Part shown: one piece after another, positions 51,600 through 63,440 of the stretch
Layout of the letters: each line of letters begins with the position of its first letter
How positions within the stretch are numbered: the stretch's first letter is position 1
Assembly (NCBI GenBank): GCA_001464385.1
Contig: LNFB01000175.1
Span: 43,313-107,312, forward strand
Direction: 5' to 3'
Source: Deltaproteobacteria bacterium Ga0077550
GTDB lineage: Bacteria; Myxococcota_A; Polyangia; Nannocystales; Nannocystaceae
Length of the DNA: 64,000 nucleotides
Position numbers and translations under genes: made by a program
Notes under the pieces: generated by a model
Seen by the model: the letters and a program-made list of their open reading frames with translations, nothing else
Told to the model about the DNA's origin: nothing
Database searches by the model: none

Positions 51600-54554
51600 C
51601 TAGAAATCGCTCGGGAGGGCGCCGGGCTGGGGCCGGGACAGCGACACGCTGGCGCCGGTGAGCGCATCGGGGTCGACGACCACGTCGAGCTCGGGGCCCT
51701 CGATCGAGCCGTGGCACCCGCCGCACACCCCGTCGAAGAACTCGCGGCTGATCCCGAGGCTGGTCTGCTCGCCCGGGCCGAACTGGTGCTCCTCCGTCAT
51801 CGTGAGCAGCGGGGTGTCGCCGCGGCGCAGCTCGAGGACCAGGGGCTCGCCCGCGGGCACGCGCACGAACGCCGAGCCATCCGCCGCGAGGGCGTGGGTC
51901 CCGAGGAGCTCCCACGACTGGAACGTCTCGCCGGCACCGCCCGCGGTCGGCGCAGCCGCGCGGTACACGGCCAGGGTGTCGCCCCCCTGCAGCCCCTCGA
52001 GATCTCGACCGCCGCGGTGGTTGTTGGTCAGCAACGTCGCGAGCATGGGCAGGTCGGGGAAGTGCGCCCACGCCTCGTCGGGCCCGGCGGCGTCGCCGAC
52101 GTTGGTGCCGCCGAAGACGAGCTGCGGGATGTTCACGAACACCCGCCGCAGCGCCCGCGCGTGGACGATCACGCCGTCGACCTGGAAGCCGGCACCGCCC
52201 GCGATCGTCGTCCGCGTGCGCGTGACCGGGTCGAAGAGCACGAGGTCGTAGTCGACCGCGGCCGAAGCGTTGGTGAGATCGATCGTCCCCGCGGCGTAGC
52301 TGACGAGCACCTGACCATCGGGCGCGGGGTACGGCGAGCGGTACGCACCGTTGGCGGGCCCCTTCCCCGCCGCCGCCGCGGCGGGATCGAGAAACGAGAC
52401 GGCGGGCGCGTAGCCGGGCTCGTTCAGGCGGTTGGCCTCGAAGGGGCCGAGGCTGCGGTTGAACGTCGCGAGCGCGCCGCCGGAGAACTGCGCCGCGGGA
52501 TCCGAGAGGATCATGACGAAGTTGCGGTCGGGCGCCTCGCGCACGAACGTCGCCTGCCCGAAGCCGACCGACTCGCGCTGGGCGAGCAGCGGGTGGTAGT
52601 CGGTGAGGTCCCAATTGATGCGGCGACCCGACAGCTGATAGAAGTCCGCGCTCGCCTTCTCGGTCGTCATCGTGATCTGACCGTTGTGCATCACCGCCGG
52701 GTGCAGCTCGGATCCGTTGAGGAACGTCATCTGCCCGAGGTCGGTGCCGTCCGGAGCGATGCGCCAGAGGTTGCTGGCGGGGAGGCGGTAGCGCGGTGAC
52801 ACGTTGGCCCGGCCGGAGCGGCCCGCACGCGTGGACGCGTACACCACCGCGCCACCGGGGGCGCGCAGCGGATCGTCGGGCACGTAGACGGGATCGAAGT
52901 TGTGGATGGGCACCCCGTCGGCGCTGCCCTGCCCGTCCGTGGTGAGCTGCTGGCAATCCGAGCCGTCGAGGTTCGACTCGAACAGGTCGAGCCCGTCGGC
53001 CTCGCCTTCGCGCAGCGCGAAGACCATGCGCGTGCCGTCGTACGAGATTTCGGGGCGCCGCACGTCGATGTCGCCGAAGGTGCCGCAGTCCGAGAGATCG
53101 ATCTCGGTGGCGGCGCCGGTGCCGGCCGAGAGCCGACCGTCGACGCCGACCGCGACCTCGGTCCGCATCAAGCGGGCACCGCCGCGGAACGTCGCGAAGT
53201 CGATGACGCGGTCCGGGTCGGCCGGGCGATCGACGAAGATCACCGGCAGGGTGTCGCCGTCGGCCATCGCCGTCACACGCCCATCGGCGACGGCTGCGGC
53301 CCGCTCGCGGCGGATCCACTCGACCACGGTGCAGTACGACGTCGGCTGGTCGTCGTCGCCCGCCGGGCACAGCGACGGATCGCCGCCGCCGTCGCCACCG
53401 AGCTGATCGAGCAGCGTGACGCCAGCGCGGTGCTGGATCCCGCCGCGCTCGGTCGAGATGTTCTTCTTCAGGATCCGCGACTGGTTGGGATCGGCGGCGT
53501 CGAGGCTGACGAACTCGTGCAGCGTCGTGTCGTAGTTGCGCCGCAGGGCCAGCGGGCTGAAGAACCCGCGCGAGCCGGCGCGCAGGCGGTAGTCGTTGAA
53601 GCCCTGCGGGCTGTGGCACTGCGGCATCGCGCAGCCCCGCTTGAGCAGCACGGGCATCACGTGCGACGCGTAGTACTCGAAGGCCGGGGTCTCGCCGGTG
53701 AGCGTGAGCGGACCGACCTGCTCGCTCCACTCGCGCAGGGCCACGAACTCCGGATCCTTGGCCGAGCTCCAGATGTCGCCGCCCGAGTGGTTGACCCCGC
53801 CCGCCGTGACGGCGAGCGGGCGCAGGATGAACTCGCTGCGGTCGGTCGGATCGGCGACGAACGACTGGCTGACGATGAAGTTGTGCTGCAGCTGCTCGGG
53901 CGTGTCGCCGCACGTGAGGTACAGGTCGCTCTGCGTCGAGCCGTGGCAGCTGCCGAAGCTGCAGCGCTCGGCGAGGATCGGCTGCACGTCGGCGACGAAG
54001 GCGTCGTACGCCGGCCCGGTCGCGGTCGACAGGAACGGCTCGACGTCGGGGCGCAGCGCGGTCGAGCACGGCCCGTGCCCGGCGGGCGCGGTCTGATCGA
54101 CCGGGACGCCGTCCTCCGTCGCGCCGTCGCGCAGCCACTGCTGCAGCTCGATGAACGCCTCGGACGACAGCGAGAGGATGCCGCCGCCGGCGTGGAAGAT
54201 CTCGCTCGGGAACGGCTCGCCCGCGTAGAGAAGCGTCAGCTCGCTCGGCTTCACCGCCTTCAGCAGCATCACCGGCTCGGGATAGCTGCCGTACGCGGCG
54301 AGCAGCTCGGGCCGGCGATGGATCGCCTCGAAGCTGCTGAGATCGAGGTTGCCCAGCGCCTCGCCCGGCTTCTGCTCGCTCTCGGTGTGGCACAGGCCAT
54401 CGGCTGTGCCGCGCACGCAGTTCTCTTGCAGGATCGGCGCGATGCGCTGCGAGTAGAACGTCTGCTCCGAGAGCTCCGGGTCCGCGCACGCGGACGCGCC
54501 GAACACCACGATGCCCACCGCCGCGCGCGACACTCGAGTCCGACGTGACGTCAT
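51600..54554 (-). CDS. Large cytochrome-like lipoprotein (HzsA-like, tentative)
   Basis: 984 residues with a lipoprotein signal ending in GASACA (Cys23). Haem-type motifs are CX4CH twice (Cys198-His204, CSFGSCH; Cys308-His314, CAMPQCH) and one CXXCH near the end (Cys944-His948, CGGCH). An atypical CX8CH (Cys46-His56) also appears in a planctomycete-cytochrome-like context (YSQRIAPILQENC). The central part (about 500-700) has TolB-like propeller segments (PEISYDGTRMVFALREGEADGLDLF). The mix recalls proteins related to the hydrazine synthase alpha subunit; that is a family-level resemblance, not evidence of hydrazine chemistry. It is the third gene of a minus-strand operon. Confidence 0.82.
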   Translation of the reverse strand: MTSRRTRVSRAAVGIVVFGASACADPELSEQTFYSQRIAPILQENCVRGTADGLCHTESEQKPGEALGNLDLSSFEAIHRRPELLAAYGSYPEPVMLLKAVKPSELTLLYAGEPFPSEIFHAGGGILSLSSEAFIELQQWLRDGATEDGVPVDQTAPAGHGPCSTALRPDVEPFLSTATGPAYDAFVADVQPILAERCSFGSCHGSTQSDLYLTCGDTPEQLQHNFIVSQSFVADPTDRSEFILRPLAVTAGGVNHSGGDIWSSAKDPEFVALREWSEQVGPLTLTGETPAFEYYASHVMPVLLKRGCAMPQCHSPQGFNDYRLRAGSRGFFSPLALRRNYDTTLHEFVSLDAADPNQSRILKKNISTERGGIQHRAGVTLLDQLGGDGGGDPSLCPAGDDDQPTSYCTVVEWIRRERAAAVADGRVTAMADGDTLPVIFVDRPADPDRVIDFATFRGGARLMRTEVAVGVDGRLSAGTGAATEIDLSDCGTFGDIDVRRPEISYDGTRMVFALREGEADGLDLFESNLDGSDCQQLTTDGQGSADGVPIHNFDPVYVPDDPLRAPGGAVVYASTRAGRSGRANVSPRYRLPASNLWRIAPDGTDLGQMTFLNGSELHPAVMHNGQITMTTEKASADFYQLSGRRINWDLTDYHPLLAQRESVGFGQATFVREAPDRNFVMILSDPAAQFSGGALATFNRSLGPFEANRLNEPGYAPAVSFLDPAAAAAGKGPANGAYRSPYPAPDGQVLVSYAAGTIDLTNASAAVDYDLVLFDPVTRTRTTIAGGAGFQVDGVIVHARALRRVFVNIPQLVFGGTNVGDAAGPDEAWAHFPDLPMLATLLTNNHRGGRDLEGLQGGDTLAVYRAAAPTAGGAGETFQSWELLGTHALAADGSAFVRVPAGEPLVLELRRGDTPLLTMTEEHQFGPGEQTSLGISREFFDGVCGGCHGSIEGPELDVVVDPDALTGASVSLSRPQPGALPSDF

Positions 54555-54580
54555 CGATTCACCCCACCATGATTGTCCGC

Positions 54581-54660
54581 CGTCGTCGCGCACGGTTCAA
54601 GTGCGCGACGACGCGAGATGCAGCGACCGTCGCCGCGCACGGTTCAAGTGCGCGGCGACG
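54581..54660. repeat. Two tandem hairpins with covarying 13-base stems and identical loops
   Basis: Hairpin 1 (54581-54613) is CGTCGTCGCGCAC / GTGCGCGACGACG around the loop GGTTCAA. Hairpin 2 (54628-54660) is CGTCGCCGCGCAC / GTGCGCGGCGACG around the same loop. Both stems are perfect over 13 pairs. They differ at one pair, and both arms changed together (T-A to C-G), so the pairing is maintained. The spacing is 47 bases. The pair lies in the intercistronic stretch between the HEAT gene and the 984-residue lipoprotein, 27 bases from that gene's ATG. Confidence 0.9.
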
Positions 54661-54691
54661 CGATTCTCGCTCCGCGCCGGGTCGACGCCGA

Positions 54692-55540
54692 CTAGCGCAG
54701 GGTCTGCAGCGCCGCGCGGGCCGCACCTCGCACGAGCATGCTCTTGTCCTCGCGCGACACCGTCGTGAGCACCTCACGCGCCGCACCGTCGCCGAGCTTG
54801 CCGAGGGCCCACGCCGCGTCGCGACGCACGCTCGCCGACAGCGTGTTGTCTCGCACCACGTCCGACAGCGCGCCGAGGCCGGCCGCCTCGCGCAGCGCGC
54901 CCACCGTGAGCACCGCCTCACGCACGACGGATTCTTCCTCGTCGGAGAGTAGGTCGACGACTGCGACGGCGTCGACGTTGCCCCGGATCTCGCGCAAGGA
55001 CTTCGCCGCGGCCGCGCGCACGGCCGCCGACTCCGAGGTGACCGCGCCCTCGAGCACGTCCTTGCCGCGGAAGTCGCCGATCGTGCCGACGGCGGTGGCC
55101 GCGGCGGCACGCGCCTCCTCCGAGAGCCCGTCGTCGTGGATCGCCAGCTCGAGCGGCATCAGGGCGTCGGGGTGCATGAAGCGCCCGAGCACCTCCGCCG
55201 CGTTGCGGGCGGCGACCGAGTCGCTGCCCTGCAGCCGGGCGAACATGTCGTCGCGGACCTGCTCCCGGATCGCCCGCTTCGAGATCCACCAGGCGGCGAC
55301 GTCCCGCACGGCCGGATCGGCGTGATCGACCAGCGGCATCACGAGCTCGAAGCACGGCCCACAGGGCAGCTTCTCGGCGCGCTCGATCTCCGCGAGGATC
55401 GTGTCGCGGTTGTTGCTTCCGATGGCGTTGCGGATCGACTGATAGCTCGAGCCCTTGCCGGCCTCGGCGACCTGCGGCAGCAGGGCACCGAGGGCGAGCG
55501 CGAGGCCCAGGACCATGGGGGTGCGGTTGCGGTGTTGCAT
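54692..55540 (-). CDS. Exported HEAT-repeat protein in the cytochrome operon
   Basis: 282 residues with a signal peptide (1-27, ending VAEAG). The rest is a row of about six HEAT/PBS-lyase repeats of 30-32 residues (DPAVRDVAAWWISKRAIREQVRDDM, DSVAARNAAEVLGRFMHPDALMPLELAI, ESAAVRAAAAKSLREIRGNVDAVAVVDLL, LSASVRRDAAWALGKLGDGAAREVL). Two nearby cysteines (LPCGPCFEL, CGPC) could form a redox or haem-like pair but lack the following His. GGAG lies 8 bases before the ATG. It lies 11 bases after the upstream cytochrome lipoprotein, so it is probably a scaffold for the two large lipoproteins. Confidence 0.88.
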   Translation of the reverse strand: MQHRNRTPMVLGLALALGALLPQVAEAGKGSSYQSIRNAIGSNNRDTILAEIERAEKLPCGPCFELVMPLVDHADPAVRDVAAWWISKRAIREQVRDDMFARLQGSDSVAARNAAEVLGRFMHPDALMPLELAIHDDGLSEEARAAAATAVGTIGDFRGKDVLEGAVTSESAAVRAAAAKSLREIRGNVDAVAVVDLLSDEEESVVREAVLTVGALREAAGLGALSDVVRDNTLSASVRRDAAWALGKLGDGAAREVLTTVSREDKSMLVRGAARAALQTLR

Positions 55541-55551
55541 GGCCGTCTCCT

Positions 55552-57954
55552 TCAGTTGCCGTAGCCGCTCTGGCCCGGGGCGTTCTCGAGGCTGTAGTAC
55601 TGACCGCCGAGGTCGGCGGCGACGATGAGCAGGTACTTCTCTTCGGCCGTCAGCGCGCGGTGCGTGGCGGCGTCGAAGCCCGGCGTCGACTCGTTCGGGT
55701 GCGAGGGCGCGTAGGCCTCGCCGTTGACCTTGAGCTCGCCGGCGAACGCCAGCTTGCTCGGATCGCGGGTCGGGAAGACCTGCTCGGGCTGCACGTACTT
55801 GATGAGGATCGAGTCGCGGGCCGACTGCGGCACCATGTAGGCCTGGTACGGGCGCGCCGGATCGAGGTTCTCGATCTCCACGTCCTCCTCGCCGGTCATG
55901 CCGGACATGAGCAGCATCGAGATGTGCGACCGCGTGTAGTTGCCGGTCATCATGCCGTAGGTGAAGTCGATCTTCTCGCCGCGGAGATCGAGGCACCACG
56001 TGATGGGCTCCGCCGGCGGCTCACCGGCCGGCATGTCGTTGGTGATGCTGACGCAGGGATTCGCCGCGCTCTGGGCACCGTCGTGGCAGCCACCCGCCGC
56101 GCACCCGGCGTCGTCGAGGACGCTCTGCACCGCGAGGTCCCACGGGATGCCGCGCACGCGCGGGGCATCGGTGAACGTCGGGTCCGCCGGGTCGATGAGC
56201 TTGCCCATCATGCCCGACCAGTCGGCGGTCTCGGCGTCGGGGAGCTTGCGGTCGGCGTACGCGAGCGCGAGGTTGGCCGGGCCGTTGCCCATCGCCTCCG
56301 AGAGGCCCGGATCGACGGTCACCGTCTTGCCGCGCTCCTCGTGGCAGCCGCCGCAGAAGCGCTGCTCGCCGGCCGCCGCGGAGAACCAGCGATCTTCGTT
56401 GAGCATCGACATGCCGTAGGCGTCGAGGGTCTGCAGGTGGATCGGCCGACCCTCGGGCACGAACGCCGCGAAGGAGTGATCGCCCTGGTGCACCACCGGC
56501 GCCTCGCCGAGGAGCAGCGCGCCGTCGGCCTCGCTGAGACCGAAGTCGTTGGGGATGCCCTCCTCCGCGGAGAAGCCCTCGATGACGCGGACGCGGAAGA
56601 TGCCATCCGCCGGCGCGCCGCCCAGGCTGCTCTGGCGGACGTCGAGGGCGCCGATGAGCGCGGTGCCGTCGGGCGTCTGCGCGGTGGCCCCGGCGGGCGC
56701 CGTCGGCACCGGGCGCGAGCGACCGATCGCCATCGGCAGCACGTCCCACATGTCCTCGTCGTTGTAGACCGGAAGGCGACCGTTGGTCTTCGGGTCGAGC
56801 ACGTAGATGCCGAAGTCCGGCGGGCCCGCGCCCTCGCCGTAGTCGACGCCCTCCTCGTTCATGCCGCCCGCGGCGACGTCCGACTGCACCGGCCCGTTGG
56901 CCCACGACGTGAGCACGTGGGTGAGCTTGCCGGCGTCGTTGGTCACCGGGTACGCGTCGTAGTAGCGGCCGATCTTGTCGTACGAAGGTTCGCGGTCGAG
57001 CGGCACGTCCGGCGTGAGCGCCTCGGCGGTCGAGGTCGCCTCGTTCTTGCCGTGCTCGATGAGGATGATCGCGCCAGACTGGAAGGTGCGATCGCGGCTG
57101 GTGGCGATGGCGAGGAACTGGGACTCGTTGACCTGGCGGGCCTTGAGGTAGCTGTTGGCGAGGCCCGAGCCCTCCTTGCCGAAGAACTCGGCGCCCCCCG
57201 TCATGTCCGGGTTCATCACCATGAGGTTGCCCTCGTTGACGTTGGTGAGGTGGTCCCAGTTGGTGTGGAGGATCTGGCCGCGACCGTCCTGCAGGCTCAC
57301 CAGCGTCGGCGAGACGCGGTGCGACAGGTTGCGGGGCCCGAACTGGAGGCTGCCGCCGCGCTTGTCGATCGTGGCGGCCTGCGCCGTCAGCCCGCGCTCG
57401 TACTCGTCACGGAACTGCTTGATGCCCTCCTGCTCCGTCTCGTTCGTCATGAAGAACAGACGATCGTTGGGCAGGTAGACCGGGTACACCGAGTCGTACG
57501 GACCCGAGTGGATGAGCTCTGGGCCCTTCTTGCCCGGCTCCTCCGGGTTGGTCCCGTCGATCTTGATGCGGTAGAGGTTGTACGTCGCGTCGGTCTCGAG
57601 CCGCGCGGAGAACACGATCTCCTGCCCGTCGAACGAGACGTCCATCGCCATGATGTCGGCGTTGGGCCACTCGCCCGTGCCGAACGGCGTGATGGGCTCG
57701 GCCTCGCCGCCGCCCGACACCGTGCGCATGCGCATGATGTTCGCGCTCTTCGGGTCGACCGAGAACGACGTGTACTGGAACACGTCGCCGACCGACGTCC
57801 GCTTCGGGCGGGAGATGAACGCGAGCTCGGAGATGCCGCCCGCGGCGAGCACCCGCAAACCCTCGTCCTGGGTTTCATTCTCTCCGCCGCAACTCGTCAA
57901 GGCGGGGGCGGACAGCGCGGCGGCCAACAGGGCAAGAGTTCGCGTACGTCGCAT
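55552..57954 (-). CDS. Cytochrome-like propeller lipoprotein (HzsA-like, tentative)
   Basis: 800 residues with a lipoprotein signal ending in ALTSCGG (Cys about 22). Residues 40-250 carry TolB-like propeller segments (ADIMAMDVSFDGQEIVFSARLETDATYNLYRIKI, VYPVYLPNDRLFFMTNETE). Haem-binding motifs are CXXCH at Cys534-His538 (FCGGCHEERGKT) and CX4CH at Cys618-His624 (GCAAGGCHDG). The layout, propeller then two haems, resembles the hydrazine synthase alpha family, as inferred from pattern. It is exported and likely anchored in the outer membrane. ATG 57954 is preferred over GTG 57963 because AGGAG lies 8 bases before it. Confidence 0.85.
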   Translation of the reverse strand: MRRTRTLALLAAALSAPALTSCGGENETQDEGLRVLAAGGISELAFISRPKRTSVGDVFQYTSFSVDPKSANIMRMRTVSGGGEAEPITPFGTGEWPNADIMAMDVSFDGQEIVFSARLETDATYNLYRIKIDGTNPEEPGKKGPELIHSGPYDSVYPVYLPNDRLFFMTNETEQEGIKQFRDEYERGLTAQAATIDKRGGSLQFGPRNLSHRVSPTLVSLQDGRGQILHTNWDHLTNVNEGNLMVMNPDMTGGAEFFGKEGSGLANSYLKARQVNESQFLAIATSRDRTFQSGAIILIEHGKNEATSTAEALTPDVPLDREPSYDKIGRYYDAYPVTNDAGKLTHVLTSWANGPVQSDVAAGGMNEEGVDYGEGAGPPDFGIYVLDPKTNGRLPVYNDEDMWDVLPMAIGRSRPVPTAPAGATAQTPDGTALIGALDVRQSSLGGAPADGIFRVRVIEGFSAEEGIPNDFGLSEADGALLLGEAPVVHQGDHSFAAFVPEGRPIHLQTLDAYGMSMLNEDRWFSAAAGEQRFCGGCHEERGKTVTVDPGLSEAMGNGPANLALAYADRKLPDAETADWSGMMGKLIDPADPTFTDAPRVRGIPWDLAVQSVLDDAGCAAGGCHDGAQSAANPCVSITNDMPAGEPPAEPITWCLDLRGEKIDFTYGMMTGNYTRSHISMLLMSGMTGEEDVEIENLDPARPYQAYMVPQSARDSILIKYVQPEQVFPTRDPSKLAFAGELKVNGEAYAPSHPNESTPGFDAATHRALTAEEKYLLIVAADLGGQYYSLENAPGQSGYGN

Positions 57955-58162
57955 CGTCGTCACTCCTCGTTCGACCCAGAGTATGAGCAGGTTTCGTGCT
58001 CGGAAGAATGTGCAATGATTCCTCCACCCGCCGTGGCGACAGGCGGGCTGCTGTCCCCGTTAGTTGGCATTTCCGAGGGGCGCCGGCCCCCATGAACGGC
58101 CGGGGAAGCCGCCGCAGGGCCGGGATTCCGCCGAATTCGCGCTCCGGCAGATCGCCTTGGGG

Positions 58163-60823
<2,661 letters not shown>

Positions 60824-60941
60824 GGGACGGCGCGGTTGTAACGCAAGACGAGGCGGCTCGGGAAACCCGGCCGCCTCGCTCGCCTCGTCGCATCTCGCGA
60901 CGTCTCGCCGCCTGCGCGCCCGGGCCCTCGCCCGGCGCGGC

Positions 60942-61637
60942 TTAGAGGCGCACGACGTACGCGATCGTCTTCTCGTTCTTCTCGAAGTCGCCCTTGGCCG
61001 CGAGGCCCTCTTCCCAGGTGTCGAACTCGCCCATGCGCACGCGGTGCCACACACGACCCTTGATCTCGTGGGCCTCGACGCGCACCTCGTGACCGTTGGC
61101 GCGCAGCGGAGCCGCGAACGCCTCGGCCTCCTCGGGCTTCGCGAACGCCTTCATCTGCAGCGTGAACTTGCGCGAGTCGGCGATCGCGGGCTTGGCCGAC
61201 GCCATCGTCGCGTCGTCGCCGGGCACGCCGGCCGCGGTCGGCTTGGCGGCCGGTCCCTTGCCCGGCTTGGCCACGGCGGCCTTGCTGCCCGGCTTGCTTC
61301 CCGGCTGGGGCGGCTCCACGTCGTCGACGTCCGCCGCAGGCTCGGCGTCCGCCGCGGCCGGCAGCGCCAGCGGTGCGGCGGCCGACTCGGGCTCGCCGTC
61401 GCCCCGCAGACCGGCCATGTAGCTGGTCGGCTCGTCGGTCGGCGCGTCGAGCAGCGCGAGGCCACCCGGCTCGGCGTCGGCCTCGGCGACGGTGTCGAAG
61501 TCGACCCGCCGCCCGACCATCACGCCGAGCGCGAAGACGAAGCAGCCGACCACCGACAGCCCGAAGAAGAGAAAGAAGATCTGGCGATTGTCGAGCGAGA
61601 GCTCGACCTTGTCCTTCCACTTGTGCATCTCTCGCAT
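60942..61637 (-). CDS. SPOR-domain membrane protein
   Basis: 231 residues. A short cytoplasmic N-terminus (MHKWKDKVELSLDNRQ) precedes one transmembrane helix (about 20-42). A Pro/Ala/Lys-rich linker (60-150) and a C-terminal SPOR domain (about 155-231) follow: KFTLQMKAFAKPEEAEAFAAPLRANGHEVRVEA and GRVWHRVRMGEFDTWEEGLAAKGDFEK. SPOR domains bind septal peptidoglycan lacking stem peptides, so a role in division or daughter-cell separation is likely. The ATG at 61637 or 61628 may be used. TACGAG lies 6 bases before ATG 61637. Confidence 0.88.
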   Translation of the reverse strand: MREMHKWKDKVELSLDNRQIFFLFFGLSVVGCFVFALGVMVGRRVDFDTVAEADAEPGGLALLDAPTDEPTSYMAGLRGDGEPESAAAPLALPAAADAEPAADVDDVEPPQPGSKPGSKAAVAKPGKGPAAKPTAAGVPGDDATMASAKPAIADSRKFTLQMKAFAKPEEAEAFAAPLRANGHEVRVEAHEIKGRVWHRVRMGEFDTWEEGLAAKGDFEKNEKTIAYVVRL

Positions 61638-61763
61638 GTCGACCTCGTAGCCTCGTCGCGAAGGTGCAGCGCCCGGACGATCGGCGCAAGAAAACGACGA
61701 GAGTGGCGTCGACGTCGCTCGCGCCCGTCGATGCGACGACGCTGCCGCACGGTCGCGCGCCGT

Positions 61764-61805
61764 GATCACGCCATCGCGATCGCGTCGTCGCGATCACGCC
61801 GTCGC
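61764..61805. repeat. Three tandem 14-base repeats
   Basis: GATCACGCCATCGC, GATCGCGTCGTCGC and GATCACGCCGTCGC follow each other without gap, just after the VanW-family stop codon. This is the second GATC-rich spacer in the window. Confidence 0.75.
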
Positions 61806-61806
61806 A

Positions 61807-63330
61807 TCACTGCACGATGCGCAGGTGCGGCGCCGGATCGCGCAGCGGCGTGTACGGCTTCGACTCCGGCACGACGCCGTTGGGGCTCGTGCCGTGCCGG
61901 ACGATCTCGGTCGTCGGCGGATACGTCAGCTCGCGCGACTCCTCGCGCAGCAGGTCGCCGGCCTGGTAGACCTTGCGCGTGCGCTTGACCTTGAAGCCCC
62001 GCATCCCGCGCTGAGAAATCACTTTCGTTCCGACGCGCAAACCATCGTCGTTCCTGAAGATTGTCCCGTGTGGGAGCGCCTCGACGAGCTGCCGCTCGAA
62101 GGCGATCTGCCAGGGCCGTCGGGCGCCGAGGACCTCGGCGTGGACCTTGCCCTGGCGCACGACCATGTGGAACACGACGGGGAAATCGAACGGGTTGCGC
62201 AGGCGCAGATCGACGTCGGGCCACACGACGGTCGCGTCGAGGCCCATGTCGACGTAGCTGCTCGGACGGCTGTGCGGGCGGTGCTCGACGACCTCGAGGC
62301 CGGCGAAGAACGACGCGCCGTAGAGCGTCGAGCTGATCTGGCAGATGCCGCCGCCGAGCACGTCGACGAGCTCGCCGCCGGTGATGCCGCCGCCGTAGCG
62401 GAAGCCGTTCTCCGGGGTCCGCGGACCGACGACGTCGTTGAACGAGAAGGTCTCGCCCGGCAGGAGCACGAAGCCCGCGAGCTTCGTCGCGCCGACCTTG
62501 AGGTTGAAGGCGCGATCGGCCTCCTTCGCCTCGAGCGAGTACGGCGTGTCGAACGATCCGATCACGGTGCCGATGTCGAGGTCGGCGAAGGCCGCGAGCG
62601 GATCCTCCGGGACCGGCGGCTTGTGGTGCACCGGCAGATCGATCGCGGTGGCGCCCGAGGCGAGGCCGATCGCGATCGCCGACAGGGCGTCGTGGGGCAG
62701 CAACGCGGTGCCGAGCCGCGCGGGCTCGACCTTGCGGCGCTCGAGATCGAGGCGCGTCGGCAGCGACGGACGATCGACGGCGGGCGCGATGTCGAGGAGG
62801 GTCGCGAGCGCACGCGCGTCGTCGAAGCGGTAGCCCACCGGCAGCTCGATGCCGACGCGCTGCGCGTGCAGGCGCACCTGCAGGTCGGACAGGGGATTGC
62901 CGCTGCGCCCGAGGCCGGGCAGCTGCTCGGCGGCGAGCTGGGGATCGGCCTGGGCCCCGAGGGCCCGGGGCGAGCTGACGAACTCGGCCTCGCCGACGGT
63001 CAGCCGGAGCGGCCGGTCGAGCGTGGCCTGGGCCGCGGTACTGGAGAGGAAGAGCGCCGTGGCCGGGTCGGCGCCCCCCACGGGCAGGCCGCCGATGCGA
63101 ACGCCGGGGATGGCCTCGGTGCGCGCGAGGCTGTCGCGGTACGCGCCCGCGGCCGCCCCGACGGCGACGACCAGCGCAGCCGCCATCATCATGGACTCGC
63201 CGCGCGCCGCACGGGCGCGCCACGGGGACGGCGCCCCTCCGACGACCTCGGGCGAGCGCTGCACCCGCGACGGGGCCGGCGGCGCCGGTTCGGCCGCCTC
63301 GGTGCGCTGCCGCAACGCGATCTCGACCAT
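61807..63330 (-). CDS. VanW-family protein
   Basis: 507 residues. A short basic N-terminus and one transmembrane helix (about 45-63) precede a YoaR-like putative peptidoglycan-binding region (about 75-290). The VanW domain (about 300-420) reads GETFSFNDVVGPRTPENGFRYGGGITG and GGGICQISSTLYGASFFAGLEVVEHRPHS. VanW proteins are linked to the cell wall; their reaction is unknown. The C-terminus adds a G5-like stretch (VISQRGMRGFKVKRTRKVYQ). The TAGGGT box (63347-63342) ends 11 bases before ATG 63330. Confidence 0.88.
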   Translation of the reverse strand: MVEIALRQRTEAAEPAPPAPSRVQRSPEVVGGAPSPWRARAARGESMMMAAALVVAVGAAAGAYRDSLARTEAIPGVRIGGLPVGGADPATALFLSSTAAQATLDRPLRLTVGEAEFVSSPRALGAQADPQLAAEQLPGLGRSGNPLSDLQVRLHAQRVGIELPVGYRFDDARALATLLDIAPAVDRPSLPTRLDLERRKVEPARLGTALLPHDALSAIAIGLASGATAIDLPVHHKPPVPEDPLAAFADLDIGTVIGSFDTPYSLEAKEADRAFNLKVGATKLAGFVLLPGETFSFNDVVGPRTPENGFRYGGGITGGELVDVLGGGICQISSTLYGASFFAGLEVVEHRPHSRPSSYVDMGLDATVVWPDVDLRLRNPFDFPVVFHMVVRQGKVHAEVLGARRPWQIAFERQLVEALPHGTIFRNDDGLRVGTKVISQRGMRGFKVKRTRKVYQAGDLLREESRELTYPPTTEIVRHGTSPNGVVPESKPYTPLRDPAPHLRIVQ

Positions 63331-63341
63331 GGCTGGTCCGG

Positions 63342-63347
63342 ACCCTA
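63342..63347 (-). promoter_or_regulatory. -10 box of the VanW-family gene
   Basis: TAGGGT on the minus strand ends 11 bases before the ATG at 63330. Confidence 0.3.
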
Positions 63348-63440
63348 GGCCGCCCCCGGCCCGGCGGGCAAGAAACCCACGAACTGCGGGCCCAGGGTCG
63401 GCGGAACTCCCGGGCCGCGCAGGCGTCATGGATTCACGTT

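Noticed and set aside
51600..54489. Long minus-strand open frame in a shifted phase joined to the 51534 gene
   Set aside because: Arg/Ala/Gly-rich shadow of the 984-residue lipoprotein; the real gene starts at 51534.
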